Source: CAVOKN01 sp963696505
Lineage (GTDB): Bacteria > Pseudomonadota > Gammaproteobacteria > Burkholderiales > Rhodocyclaceae
Assembly: GCA_963696505.1 (NCBI GenBank)
Contig: CAVOKN010000007.1
Span: forward strand, 62,001 to 126,000
DNA: 64,000 nucleotides
Direction: 5' to 3'
Shown here: piece by piece, positions 52,251 to 60,977 of the stretch
Layout: every line of letters begins with the position of its first letter
Numbering within the stretch: the first letter of the stretch is position 1
Notes under the pieces: model-generated
What the model saw: only the letters and a program-made list of their open reading frames with translations
Told to the model about the DNA's origin: nothing
Databases searched by the model: none
Translations under genes and position numbers: made by a program

Positions 52251-52972
52251 GGCAACGACGTGACGAAGAAATCGGCGATGGTGACCTCCTGGTCGGTGGT
52301 GCGCTGGGAGGTCGTGAACCCGAGCTGAACCCTTTGCAGCGGCGGACGGTAGCAGATGCCGTCTGTGCCGCAGGACTGGCCGTTGGGGCAACTGCCGGCG
52401 TTACATGCGGATACCGCTACGCCGAATATCGTCGCGATGTCGCGCAGGGTCGGAGAAAAGCTTGGATCGAGCTGGCTCATCGGGCGGGTCGTGTTCTTCA
52501 GGGCTGCGATCCGGTCAACTGCGCTTGAATTCCCCTCAATCCAAACCTCGGTGCGCAACGGGCGCATAGCGACCTGAGCAGGCTGCCAGCTCTGCGGGTC
52601 TGAGCCCACGAAGCCGATAGAGGAAGTCTGATGCCAGTCGGTGCCGGCGTAAGTCCCCTCTGCGACTCGGACAACGGCTTGATTCAACTCGGACGCTTGG
52701 TCTGCATCGCCTGCACGCGTCATCGGTGTGTTCGGCCCGTTCCACACGAAGACGCCGTTTTCGGCCGAACTGACCTGGGCATTCAGCAGTATCCGGTCGC
52801 CGCGCGAAAGGGTCACACCGCCGAAGGTGTCGCCGGGATTCGTCAGGACGGCTGGCGCCCCCGAGGCGGTGCGCACCGGGGCGAGGGGTGCGACCTGGCT
52901 CAATTCGAGCCGCGCATGGAATACTCTGCTGTCATCAGGATTGCCGCGCATGTTCGACGAAGGCCACGCCAT
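52247..52972 (-). CDS. Lectin-like C-terminal half of the large prepilin (frameshifted)
   Basis: This frame continues the preceding one. Its true beginning in homology is NPDDSRVFHARLEL at about 52940, and it ends in RVQLGFTTSQRTTDQEVTIADFFVTSLP. The closing strand pattern LGFTTSQ...ITIADFF is like the end of L-type (legume-like) lectin domains. The ATG at 52972 lies in the overlap and is unlikely to be a genuine start. One base removed near 52949 fuses the two frames into a protein of about 927 residues (52247-55028). Confidence 0.7.
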   Translation of the reverse strand: MAWPSSNMRGNPDDSRVFHARLELSQVAPLAPVRTASGAPAVLTNPGDTFGGVTLSRGDRILLNAQVSSAENGVFVWNGPNTPMTRAGDADQASELNQAVVRVAEGTYAGTDWHQTSSIGFVGSDPQSWQPAQVAMRPLRTEVWIEGNSSAVDRIAALKNTTRPMSQLDPSFSPTLRDIATIFGVAVSACNAGSCPNGQSCGTDGICYRPPLQRVQLGFTTSQRTTDQEVTIADFFVTSLP

Positions 52973-55028
52973 CCGAGGGATGGGTGGGATTGCGCGGCGG
53001 CGGGCGGAGTACGCCCGTCAGGCTTCCCGGCGTCGGGAAACCGTGGACGTTGTCGTCGTTGCCGGGCAGGGTGACACCATCTGTCAGGTTCGCTGCCTGG
53101 TGTCCCGAATAAACGATGGCCGCATGGCTGTTGAAACCGGCAGTTCCCCCGCAGAGCGAAGTTCCGCAGGGATCGTTGCGGCCCGGATTGTCGGGATCCT
53201 CGCTGAAGCCGGAGTTGCGGCCCTGATCGAACTCGATTCCGATCTTGGGGAAGGCAACGACCGGTGTCCGGCCATTATTTCCCGAGTACCCGAGTTGGCT
53301 GCCGGCGGCGCCGCACGATTGGAAGCTATTCTCTTCGGCGTCGGCAAGCGTGAACACGAAGCCATTGGCGCCGACATTGCCGCCCACCCTCCTGAACTGG
53401 AAGCGGAAGTAGATCCGCATTGCGTTGCCGAGATCCCGCGCCTCGCTTGCCCATGCGCAGCCGATCAGCGCGCCGGCACTTGCCCCGCCGGTGGTGGTGA
53501 CGTCCTCGCTGCCCAGGGTCAGTGTTCGCCTATCGGGATCGTAAGCGACCAACGGGTCGAATCCCTGTTCTTGCAGTGCGGGGGAGTTGACAACCCTGAA
53601 CGAGGCGCTGGACGGTATGCAACTCGCGATATCCAGTGTGCCCGGCAACGGCGTTGGCGGCAGTCTGTCGAAGGTGTCGGCGCCGGCAAAGGTCGTTCCC
53701 GGACTGGTGAAGCTCGCCAGGTTTTCGCCCTCCAGATAGTTGGCCGGATCGTTCATTTCGCCCACAGTACTGCGGCGCTGTCCAGCTATGCGCTGGTCGC
53801 CGAAGAGCAGGACGCCGGCGCAGTCGGGGGCGCCGCCATTGACCGCAAATCGGCCCGAGTTTGGCCTCGCCACAAACACCATGTCGCTGTAATGATTGAA
53901 GTAACCCAGGGGCACCTGGGTGTCGTCGTAACAGGTGCTGTCGCTGCCGGTGTTGACGATCCGTCCGGCGCTCTTGTCGGCGGGCGGTGAAAAACCGCTG
54001 ATTCCCCTGATTCCGAACCCGCCGGAGGCAGCCTGGTCGCGCAGGCAGGACACCATGCGGTCGAGCATCGCGTTGATGTCGGTACGGAAATTGGCGAACT
54101 TGCGGATTGCACCGAACAATTCGTCGCCCGACACCGTGACACCGGCGTCGTTGGCGGTAAGCGCGCAGTCGCCGGACTGGCATGACATGGGAAGGAGGTT
54201 TCCCGCCGCAGCAAACACCTTGCCTGCGGCCGAAAGGGCCTTCGGAGCAGCGGGATCGGTGACGGCACTGGCGTTGTTGGTGCCGGCGAGATAGTTGGTC
54301 ACGCCGCCGAGCGCCGCCACGGTCCCCGGATCGAGATAGTTGGCGACGTCGTAGTTGCCGCCGCACTGGGTCACGTCGTCGGCAACGGATCTCGTTCGAT
54401 CCTGCCCGGAAAGCGGCGCGCCCGGCGCGAAGATGACCGCCACCGGCCGGCCGTGGGGGCTGGCGATGATTGAACTGAGTGCGGCGTTGCCGTTGGCGAC
54501 GACGATGTCGAGATGGGCGAGACTGTCCCAGTTCATCGGGCTTGCCTGCCGGATGCGTTGATGGCTTCCGGAGACCACATACCATAAGCATTCGCCGTTG
54601 CTGTCGCGAAGCGGTTCGATGCCGAGAGTGCGCCAGGGCAGTCGGCCGATCACCGTCGAATTGTCGGCGTTCCCGGCGAAATTGGCGGCATCACAGCCTT
54701 CACCGGTGCAGTCCACGTTGTTGTTGTGAGAGGTTCCCAGGTCTGGCAGTGGCAGGTAGCCGTAGACCTGACTGGGATTGTGAGTCAATTCCTGGTCCCG
54801 GTAACGCATCGCATATCCGATCAGCGCCTCCTTCGCCTGCGCCAGCGCTGCCTGGATATGCTGGTCACGCTTTCTGTTTACGCTGTCAGAGGACAAGCCG
54901 CTGACGAGGTACGCGATGGCACCGAATGCCAAAAGCATGGCAAATATCAGCAGTGCGGCACCTTCCTGGCCAGGACGGGAACGCCCGTGGCGCGGTGTCG
55001 TGACTGACGTTTGCTTGCCTTTCGTCAT
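52935..55028 (-). CDS. Large prepilin-like MSH adhesin, N-terminal part
   Basis: From ATG 55028 a 697-residue frame: a class III-type signal/TM helix (GAALLIFAMLLAFGAIAYLVSGL), a helical stalk (AALAQAKEALIGYAMRYRD) and a large extracellular part rich in cysteine and glycine. A beta-sandwich of lectin type comes last (MRIYFRFQFRRVGGNVGANGFVF, FPKIGIEFDQGRNSGF). The frame breaks at SDGVAFVEHARQS and continues in the next feature. By position it is the MshP/MshQ-like tip or adhesin of the MSH pilus. The longer upstream frame overlaps mshK and is rejected. Confidence 0.75.
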   Translation of the reverse strand: MTKGKQTSVTTPRHGRSRPGQEGAALLIFAMLLAFGAIAYLVSGLSSDSVNRKRDQHIQAALAQAKEALIGYAMRYRDQELTHNPSQVYGYLPLPDLGTSHNNNVDCTGEGCDAANFAGNADNSTVIGRLPWRTLGIEPLRDSNGECLWYVVSGSHQRIRQASPMNWDSLAHLDIVVANGNAALSSIIASPHGRPVAVIFAPGAPLSGQDRTRSVADDVTQCGGNYDVANYLDPGTVAALGGVTNYLAGTNNASAVTDPAAPKALSAAGKVFAAAGNLLPMSCQSGDCALTANDAGVTVSGDELFGAIRKFANFRTDINAMLDRMVSCLRDQAASGGFGIRGISGFSPPADKSAGRIVNTGSDSTCYDDTQVPLGYFNHYSDMVFVARPNSGRFAVNGGAPDCAGVLLFGDQRIAGQRRSTVGEMNDPANYLEGENLASFTSPGTTFAGADTFDRLPPTPLPGTLDIASCIPSSASFRVVNSPALQEQGFDPLVAYDPDRRTLTLGSEDVTTTGGASAGALIGCAWASEARDLGNAMRIYFRFQFRRVGGNVGANGFVFTLADAEENSFQSCGAAGSQLGYSGNNGRTPVVAFPKIGIEFDQGRNSGFSEDPDNPGRNDPCGTSLCGGTAGFNSHAAIVYSGHQAANLTDGVTLPGNDDNVHGFPTPGSLTGVLRPPPRNPTHPSDGVAFVEHARQS

Positions 55029-55120
55029 GCCGTGGCCGATTGATGCGAAGCGTTTGCGTGCGCGAAGTAGAGGCGGCAGGGGCGTTGCGGGCTTCGACGA
55101 ATGCCGGGCCGTCAATCGCG

Positions 55121-55683
55121 TCAGTTTGACGCAGGCGGGTTCCGCCCCGGTTGCACCAGAACCTTCCCCCCCTCCAACCCATCGCCCCTCTCGCGCGTAG
55201 TGCGGTTGATGGTTTCGCCTACGCGCAGCGAAGCCGGGGCTTCGTTGGCGGCGTTCAGGGTCACGCGGCTGGGGTCGCGCCGGTCTATGACGGGGCGCAC
55301 GTCGGATGCCGCCTGGTTGTCGTCGTGGGGCACGCCGTTGATCCACACCGTGCTCTTGCCGCTGGAGCGGCGGATGACGCCGTTGACGGTGAGGGTCGGT
55401 GCCTTCGATGACGCGCGCCTGCTGCACGTTGAGGCTGCGCTGGCGGTCCAGGGCTTCGCGGCGGTCGGGACTGAAGAACAGGCGGCCGAGTGGAGTCTTC
55501 CTCGGCGCGGGCGGGGAAAGTCAGTGCCTGGAGGACGGCGAGAAGGGCCATGGCCAGAATGGCCGGCGCGGTTGTGCGTTGCTTGAGCGCCGCATGCCCC
55601 CACCACCCCGACCCTTTCCCGCGGGCGGGGGAGGGAGTGGGCGGTGGGGGGCGGTTCTGGCTTGCGAGCTTCAGTTCGGTCAT
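55121..55683 (-). pseudogene. mshK: MshK-like periplasmic protein, two frameshifts and a repeat insertion
   Basis: Pieces of one small secreted protein occur in three frames. ATG 55683 (MTELKLASQN) leads into a CCCTCCCCC-type repeat (about 55595-55640). Then come a signal peptide ILAMALLAVLQALTFPARA, LGRLFFSPDRREALDRQRSLNVQQARVIEG one base out, and PTLTVNGVIRRSSGKSTVWINGVPHDD after another shift. Apparent single-base insertions lie near 55485 and 55405. MshK-type proteins help dock the MSH secretin. The native start may be an ATG after the repeat (about 55551). Confidence 0.65.
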
Positions 55684-55687
55684 GGGA

Positions 55688-56296
55688 TCAGGTGCTCCCC
55701 TTGCGCTCACGGATGGTGATCCAGTCCAGCGTGCATTCGGCCCTTAGCAGGGCGCCGGTGCCGCTGGGACCGGAGTTGCCGGTGCGCTCGACGATGCAGC
55801 GCTCGGGGCGCACGACGGCGCTTACAGAATGCTCCAGATCGTCGAGAAAGTGAATCAGATCCAGTTCGTGCAGCAGATCCATCTGCAGGCGCATGGTGCT
55901 GGACAGGAACTCGAAGCTGCCGCTACTACCGGGCGCGGCGGCGGCGTCCAGGGGGCGCTGCGGCGCGATCTCGTACTGAAGATCGAACAGCCGGCGGGCG
56001 GCGCGGATCTCCCGGATGCGCTCCACCCATTCAAGTCGGCGTTCCTCGCCGACGATGCCGTCGGCGGCGAGGTCGCCGAAGCGGCCGATCTTGGCGGTGA
56101 TCTCGGCCTGCTCGTCGCGGGCGCGCATCAGCTTGTTGTGCGCCTCCTGCTGCTTGGCCTCGGCTTTGTTCGCCGCGGCGCGCGCTTGGAGCGTTGCCTG
56201 GTGGGTGGCGTACAGGGCGGCACCCCCGGCGGCCACCATGAGGAGCGCCGCCAGAATCGACCAGCGGACGCGCTTGAGATCCTGCGGGGTGATCAT
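55688..56296 (-). CDS. mshJ: MshJ-like pilus assembly protein
   Basis: A 202-residue inner-membrane protein with one N-terminal TM helix (WSILAALLMVAAGGAALY), a coiled coil (NKAEAKQQEAHNKLMRARDEQAEITAKIG) and a small C-terminal domain, as in PilO/GspM/MshJ proteins. ATG 56296 overlaps the mshI stop (ATGA). It probably forms the inner-membrane platform with the MshI-like protein. Confidence 0.78.
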   Translation of the reverse strand: MITPQDLKRVRWSILAALLMVAAGGAALYATHQATLQARAAANKAEAKQQEAHNKLMRARDEQAEITAKIGRFGDLAADGIVGEERRLEWVERIREIRAARRLFDLQYEIAPQRPLDAAAAPGSSGSFEFLSSTMRLQMDLLHELDLIHFLDDLEHSVSAVVRPERCIVERTGNSGPSGTGALLRAECTLDWITIRERKGST

Positions 56297-57861
56297 CTTG
56301 CGGGCGATCCGATGGGGTAGCTGAGACGAACGCTGAAGCGCGAGACTTCCGCCGCGGCCGGGTTTTCGCTGCCGCTGCGCAGCGTCTTGGCGGATTCGAC
56401 GTCGACGGGCATGCGCAGTACCGCGACGCGCATGGCCGGGTCGCGCCGCAGCGTGGCGGCGAACTCGTTCACCGTTTCGAGCATGGCGCGCTGATCCCCG
56501 GCCTCGGTTCGGGGCAGGATGCCGGTGATGACGGCGACGGCGTGCATGGCCTGGCCCCCGTCGGCCGACGGGGCGTTGGCGGCGCGGCGGAGATCGACGG
56601 AAGCGCCGATGTCCTCGGGACGCGCGCTGAGCGACCACTCGATACGTTCCAGCTCGATCCGGGGCGATTCGTCCAGGGCCGCGCTGATGCGCTCGAACAT
56701 CGCCTTAGGCGGCGCGCTGCGCTTTTCCAGGGCGTCGTAGCGCGTCATCACGGCGCGCAGGTCTTCCAGGCTAGTGGGCATCGGCGGCAGGCTCTTCATC
56801 ACCTCGGCGTAGCGTTGCTCGTCGGCCTGGGCCTGGGTGAGCACGCTGTCGGACTGCTGGCGCAGTCCGGCGATTTCGACCAGTTCATTGGCGGCGAAGA
56901 GCAGGCAGCCGAACATCGCGACGGCACCCGTGGCCTTGAGGGCAAAGCGTGCCTGCCAGATGCGGAACATGCGCCGCTCGGCAGGGGGGGCAAACTGATC
57001 GCGGGGCGGTTGGTGCGCCAGCAGGTGCAGGAACAGGGTGTCGGCCGACGAATCCTGCGGTGGCGTCTTGAGGCCGCAGGTCTTGGCCGCGCCGAGCAGG
57101 TTGACGAATTCGAAGTGCAGTTCTTCGGAATCAGTGCAGGCTGCGGCGAACGCGCTCTGCGCGGTGGGGTGCACCAGAACCGCCACCGGCAGTGTGGCCG
57201 CGCGGGCGATCAGCCGCTGCGAAAGGTATTGGTAGATGCGCGCCGACTCGGCGGCACAGGCGCGGGCGATTTCGTCGGTGCCGCTGGCGGCGAGCGGGCT
57301 CAGCCGGCTGAAGCGCAGCTTGCCGCCTTCGAGAAAGGTCTGGCGTATGCCGCCGTGGCCGATGCTCAGCACCAGGCAGCGCTCCGCCTTGATCTTGAGT
57401 TGCGATGCCAGATCGGGGACCAGCAGCGGGATCGAATAGATGCCGGCGAGCTGCGACTCGGCCGAGCGCAGCGCGCCTAGCCACGGTTCGAAGCCCTGGG
57501 GCCGGGTCAGGGCCGCCAGCAGCATGCGTTCGTCGCGCCGGCCGGTCTTTTCCCGGCCCAGGGACACGCCGGTGGTGAGCGGCGAGCCGTAGAAGAACTG
57601 GCTCAGCTTGCGCTGGATCAGGATGGTCCGGTCGGCGCCCTGTACGAAGGGGAGGAGTTCGAGCTGGAAGCCCTCCTCGGGGACGTCCGCCAGCATGTAG
57701 AAGTTGCTGCCGCGCTGCGTCGCAAGATAGGTGGAGAAGGCGGCGATGCCGGCTTCGTCGGCCGCGAACTTGGCTTCCAGCTTCAGCGCCCCGCCGTGCC
57801 AGCGGTAGGCGGCGAGGCGGTTTGCCTCGGCAAGCAGCAGGCGGCGGCGCGGGGTGAGCAT
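56293..57861 (-). CDS. mshI: MshI-like PilM/PilN-type platform protein
   Basis: A 522-residue protein. The N-terminal 300 residues form an actin-like PilM/GspL-type cytoplasmic domain. One TM helix (FALKATGAVAMFGCLLFAANELV) and a periplasmic coiled coil with a ferredoxin-like end follow (PilN-like). It combines the roles of PilM and PilN in anchoring the assembly platform. ATG 57861 overlaps the mshG stop; GTG 57864 is an equal alternative. Confidence 0.78.
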   Translation of the reverse strand: MLTPRRRLLLAEANRLAAYRWHGGALKLEAKFAADEAGIAAFSTYLATQRGSNFYMLADVPEEGFQLELLPFVQGADRTILIQRKLSQFFYGSPLTTGVSLGREKTGRRDERMLLAALTRPQGFEPWLGALRSAESQLAGIYSIPLLVPDLASQLKIKAERCLVLSIGHGGIRQTFLEGGKLRFSRLSPLAASGTDEIARACAAESARIYQYLSQRLIARAATLPVAVLVHPTAQSAFAAACTDSEELHFEFVNLLGAAKTCGLKTPPQDSSADTLFLHLLAHQPPRDQFAPPAERRMFRIWQARFALKATGAVAMFGCLLFAANELVEIAGLRQQSDSVLTQAQADEQRYAEVMKSLPPMPTSLEDLRAVMTRYDALEKRSAPPKAMFERISAALDESPRIELERIEWSLSARPEDIGASVDLRRAANAPSADGGQAMHAVAVITGILPRTEAGDQRAMLETVNEFAATLRRDPAMRVAVLRMPVDVESAKTLRSGSENPAAAEVSRFSVRLSYPIGSPAR

Positions 57862-59063
57862 CACATCTTCAGCCGGGTGATGACGTCATAGATCGGGCCG
57901 AGCACCGACATCATCACCCACAGCAGCAGGCCGCCGAGGATGAAGGTCAGCGCCGGTTCGATGATGGACTGCATACGTTCCACCGACTCCTTGACGTCGC
58001 GGTTGTAGAAATAGCTGACGTTGGCGAGCGCCGTGTCCAGCGCGCCGGTGTTCTCGCCCACCCGCAGCATGCGCAGCACCAGCGGCGGGAACAGGCCGAC
58101 GTTCTGGAAGGCGGTGGTCACGTTCTGACCTTCGGAGATGAGTTGGCCGGCGCGCTGCAGACCCTCGCGGATCACCGTGTTGCCGACCACGTCCTCGGTG
58201 GTGCGTACCGCGTCGATCACCGCGATGCCCGAGTTGTACATCATGGAGAACACGCTGGCGAAGCGCGACAGGATGATCTTGCGCAGGATCGGTCCGCCAA
58301 TCGGGAGGGCGAGCTTGATGCCGTCCCAGCGCAGCCGGGCGCGGGGATTGGTGTGAACGAGATAGGCGGCGACGCCCACCGCCGCCAGCGGCAGGCCGGC
58401 GATCAGGTACCAGTAGTGGGTGAAGGCATAGGACACGCCCAGCAGGATGCGGGTCTGCAGCGGCAGCGCCTGGCCCATGTTGCGGATGAAGCTGGCCATC
58501 TGGGGCACCAGATAGACCATGAGGAAAACCGTCACCGCCAGCACCACCGTGCCGACCAGCGCCGGGTAGGTGAGCAGCTTCTTGGTGTGCGAGGCCAGTT
58601 CGTCCTCCCACTTGAGCGAATCGGCGAGGTTCTTCAGCACCTCCGGAAGACGCCCGGTGGCCTCGCCGGCGCGCACCAGATTGCCGAACACCGCCGTGAA
58701 GATCTTCGGGTGCTCGCCCATCGCCTGGGACAGGGTCTTGCCCCCCTCGATGCTCTCGATCAGGCTCGCCATCACTACGCGGAAGCGCGGGTTGGTCACC
58801 GAGTCGCGCAGATCCGTCAGCCCCTCCAGGATGGGCACGCCGGCACGGGTGAGCTGCTCCAGGTGGAAGCAGAAATTGATCATCTCCCGCCGCGGCACGT
58901 GTCCGCCGGGCAGGTAGGCCCGCACCTTGACCGGTTCGCCAGTGATGAAGTCCAGATCCATGCGCTTGAGGCGCATTTCCAGGTCGATGACGTTCACGGC
59001 ATCCATCTGGCCGAGAACCATCCGCCCCTTCGGATTCATTGCCTTGTAGGAGAACACGGCCAT
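57861..59063 (-). CDS. mshG: MshG/PilC-type inner-membrane platform protein
   Basis: A 400-residue GspF-family protein with two T2SSF domains (about 65-190 and 270-390), each ending in TM helices. It includes EGGKTLSQAM, GEATGRLPEVL, GENTGALDTAL and YNRDVKESVERM. It recruits pilins at the inner membrane and is driven by the MshE ATPase. It starts 138 bases after mshE. Confidence 0.93.
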   Translation of the reverse strand: MAVFSYKAMNPKGRMVLGQMDAVNVIDLEMRLKRMDLDFITGEPVKVRAYLPGGHVPRREMINFCFHLEQLTRAGVPILEGLTDLRDSVTNPRFRVVMASLIESIEGGKTLSQAMGEHPKIFTAVFGNLVRAGEATGRLPEVLKNLADSLKWEDELASHTKKLLTYPALVGTVVLAVTVFLMVYLVPQMASFIRNMGQALPLQTRILLGVSYAFTHYWYLIAGLPLAAVGVAAYLVHTNPRARLRWDGIKLALPIGGPILRKIILSRFASVFSMMYNSGIAVIDAVRTTEDVVGNTVIREGLQRAGQLISEGQNVTTAFQNVGLFPPLVLRMLRVGENTGALDTALANVSYFYNRDVKESVERMQSIIEPALTFILGGLLLWVMMSVLGPIYDVITRLKM

Positions 59064-59201
59064 GACGATGTCCCGTCAGAGGGTGTGAGGAAATCGTAGC
59101 GAGCGGCCCGAGTTCGGTCCGAGGAGCGCAGGCGTACAGAGCCGTACGTTGAACACCGCAGGATCGAAATCGGGACGCGCAGTAGATTTACTCACGGCCT
59201 C
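59064..59201. other. mshE-mshG spacer with dispersed repeat
   Basis: About 140 bases without a gene. It includes GTAGCGAGCGGCCCGAG and GTAC-AGAGCC-GTAC, a type of species-level intergenic repeat; the rest of the operon is tightly packed. Confidence 0.5.
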
Positions 59202-60959
59202 TCAGATCATGCGTTCGGTGAGGTCCACCACCCGCGCCACCTCTTCCAGCGAGGTGGAACCGTCCAGCACGCGGCGCAGCCCGTCCTCGGCCAGGGGCCG
59301 GTAGCCCTTGGCCAGGGCGACGTTGCGGATGTCGCGCTGGGTGGCGCGGCGTGCCACCAGTTCATCCAGATCGGTGTCCATGCGCACCAGTTCCATCAGC
59401 GACTGGCGCCCCCGATAGCCCTGGAACTCGCACTGTTCGCAGCCCGCCGCCCGGTAGAGCTTGGGATCCAACTTCGCGGCCTTGATGCCGAGCAGTTGCA
59501 GTTCGTGGGGCTCGGGCTGATAGGCGCGCTTGCAGTGGTTGCACAGCTTGCGCACCAGGCGCTGCGCGACCATGCCGATGATGTTGCCGGCCATGATGTC
59601 TGGCAGGATGCCGATGTCCAGCAGGCGCGGGATCGATCCCAGGGCCGAATTGGTGTGCAGGGTGGAGTACACCTGGTGGCCGGTCATCGCGGCGCGGAAC
59701 GCCATCTCGGCGGTCTCGGCGTCGCGCACCTCGCCCACCAGGATGACATCCGGGTCCTGGCGCATCATCGAGCGCACGCCGTTGGCGAAGTCGAGCTTGG
59801 CCGCCTCCGCGACCGAGGTCTGGCGGATCATCGACAACGGATACTCGACCGGGTCCTCCAGCGTCATGATGTTGATCGACTCGGCGTTGATGTGATTCAG
59901 CACCGAGTAGAGCGTCGTCGTCTTGCCGCTGCCGGTGGGGCCGGTGACCAGGATGATGCCCTCCGGCCGCGCGATCATCAGCTTGAGCATGTGAAGCTGG
60001 TCGTCCGCCAGCCCCAGCTTGTCCAGCGGCACCAGGCCCTTCTGCCGGTCGAGGATACGCAGCACGATGTTCTCGCCATGGATCGTCGGCTGGGCCGAGA
60101 CGCGGAAGTCCACCGGCCGCCCGCTGATGTTGAGCGAGATGCGGCCGTCCTGAGGCGCGCGCGCCTCGGCGATGTTCATGTTGCTCATCACCTTGATGCG
60201 CACCGCCATCGCCGGCCAGTAGGATTTGTGCAGCGCCCGGATCTGCCGCAGGATGCCGTCGATGCGGTAGCGGATGCGCAGGAAGTTCTGCTCCGGCTCG
60301 AAGTGGATGTCCGAGGCTTCGCGCTTGACGGCGTCGGTCATCAGCGCGTTGATCAGGCGTACCACCGGCTGGCTGTACTCGTCGGTGGATACCGCCAGGG
60401 CGCGATAGTCGACTTCGCCGGTCTCGATCTCGTTGAGGATGCCGTCGATCGACAGTTCGTGGCCGTAGTACTGGTCGATGGCGCGGGAGATCTCGGACTC
60501 GCCGGCGATCACCGTCTCGATCTCCAGTTCTTCCGGACCGATGGCGCGAATCTTGTCCAGCGCGACGATGTCGTTCACGTCTGCGGTCGCGACGGTGAGC
60601 CGCCGGCGCTCGCGGTCGTAGTCCAGCGGCAGCAGGCAATGGCGCTTGGCCACTTCGCGCGGCACCATGCCCAGCGCACCGGGGTCCACGATGGCGTGGC
60701 TGAGGTCGACGCTCCTCTTGCCCAGGCTCTCGCCCAGCGCGTCGCGCAGCGTCGCCTCGGAGACGAATCCGAGCGCCACCAGCAAGCGGCCTACCGGCTG
60801 GTTCGACTTGGTCTGATCGAGCAGCGCGATGCGCAACTGGTCCTCGCTGATCACGCCCTGGGCGATGAGGATCTGGCCGAGGGGCCGGCGGTGTGTCCGC
60901 GGGGCGTTCGCCGAGATCTGGGTCATGCCGTTGTCAGCGCGGCGCCGGTCCTTGGACAC
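59202..60959 (-). CDS. mshE: MshE pilus extension ATPase
   Basis: A 585-residue GspE-family ATPase. It begins with a tandem MshEN domain (RPLGQILIAQGVISEDQLRIALL, PVGRLLVALGFVSEATLRDAL), the known c-di-GMP-binding fold. It continues with Walker A GPTGSGKTTT, Asp and His boxes, Walker B VILVGEVRD and a tetracysteine zinc site (LCNHC, GCEQC). It powers pilus polymerisation in the cytoplasm, probably under c-di-GMP control. The frame starts at GTG 60959; ATG 60926 is an alternative, and neither has a strong Shine-Dalgarno. Confidence 0.93.
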   Translation of the reverse strand: MSKDRRRADNGMTQISANAPRTHRRPLGQILIAQGVISEDQLRIALLDQTKSNQPVGRLLVALGFVSEATLRDALGESLGKRSVDLSHAIVDPGALGMVPREVAKRHCLLPLDYDRERRRLTVATADVNDIVALDKIRAIGPEELEIETVIAGESEISRAIDQYYGHELSIDGILNEIETGEVDYRALAVSTDEYSQPVVRLINALMTDAVKREASDIHFEPEQNFLRIRYRIDGILRQIRALHKSYWPAMAVRIKVMSNMNIAEARAPQDGRISLNISGRPVDFRVSAQPTIHGENIVLRILDRQKGLVPLDKLGLADDQLHMLKLMIARPEGIILVTGPTGSGKTTTLYSVLNHINAESINIMTLEDPVEYPLSMIRQTSVAEAAKLDFANGVRSMMRQDPDVILVGEVRDAETAEMAFRAAMTGHQVYSTLHTNSALGSIPRLLDIGILPDIMAGNIIGMVAQRLVRKLCNHCKRAYQPEPHELQLLGIKAAKLDPKLYRAAGCEQCEFQGYRGRQSLMELVRMDTDLDELVARRATQRDIRNVALAKGYRPLAEDGLRRVLDGSTSLEEVARVVDLTERMI

Positions 60960-60977
60960 TGACTTTGCCCCGTGGAT

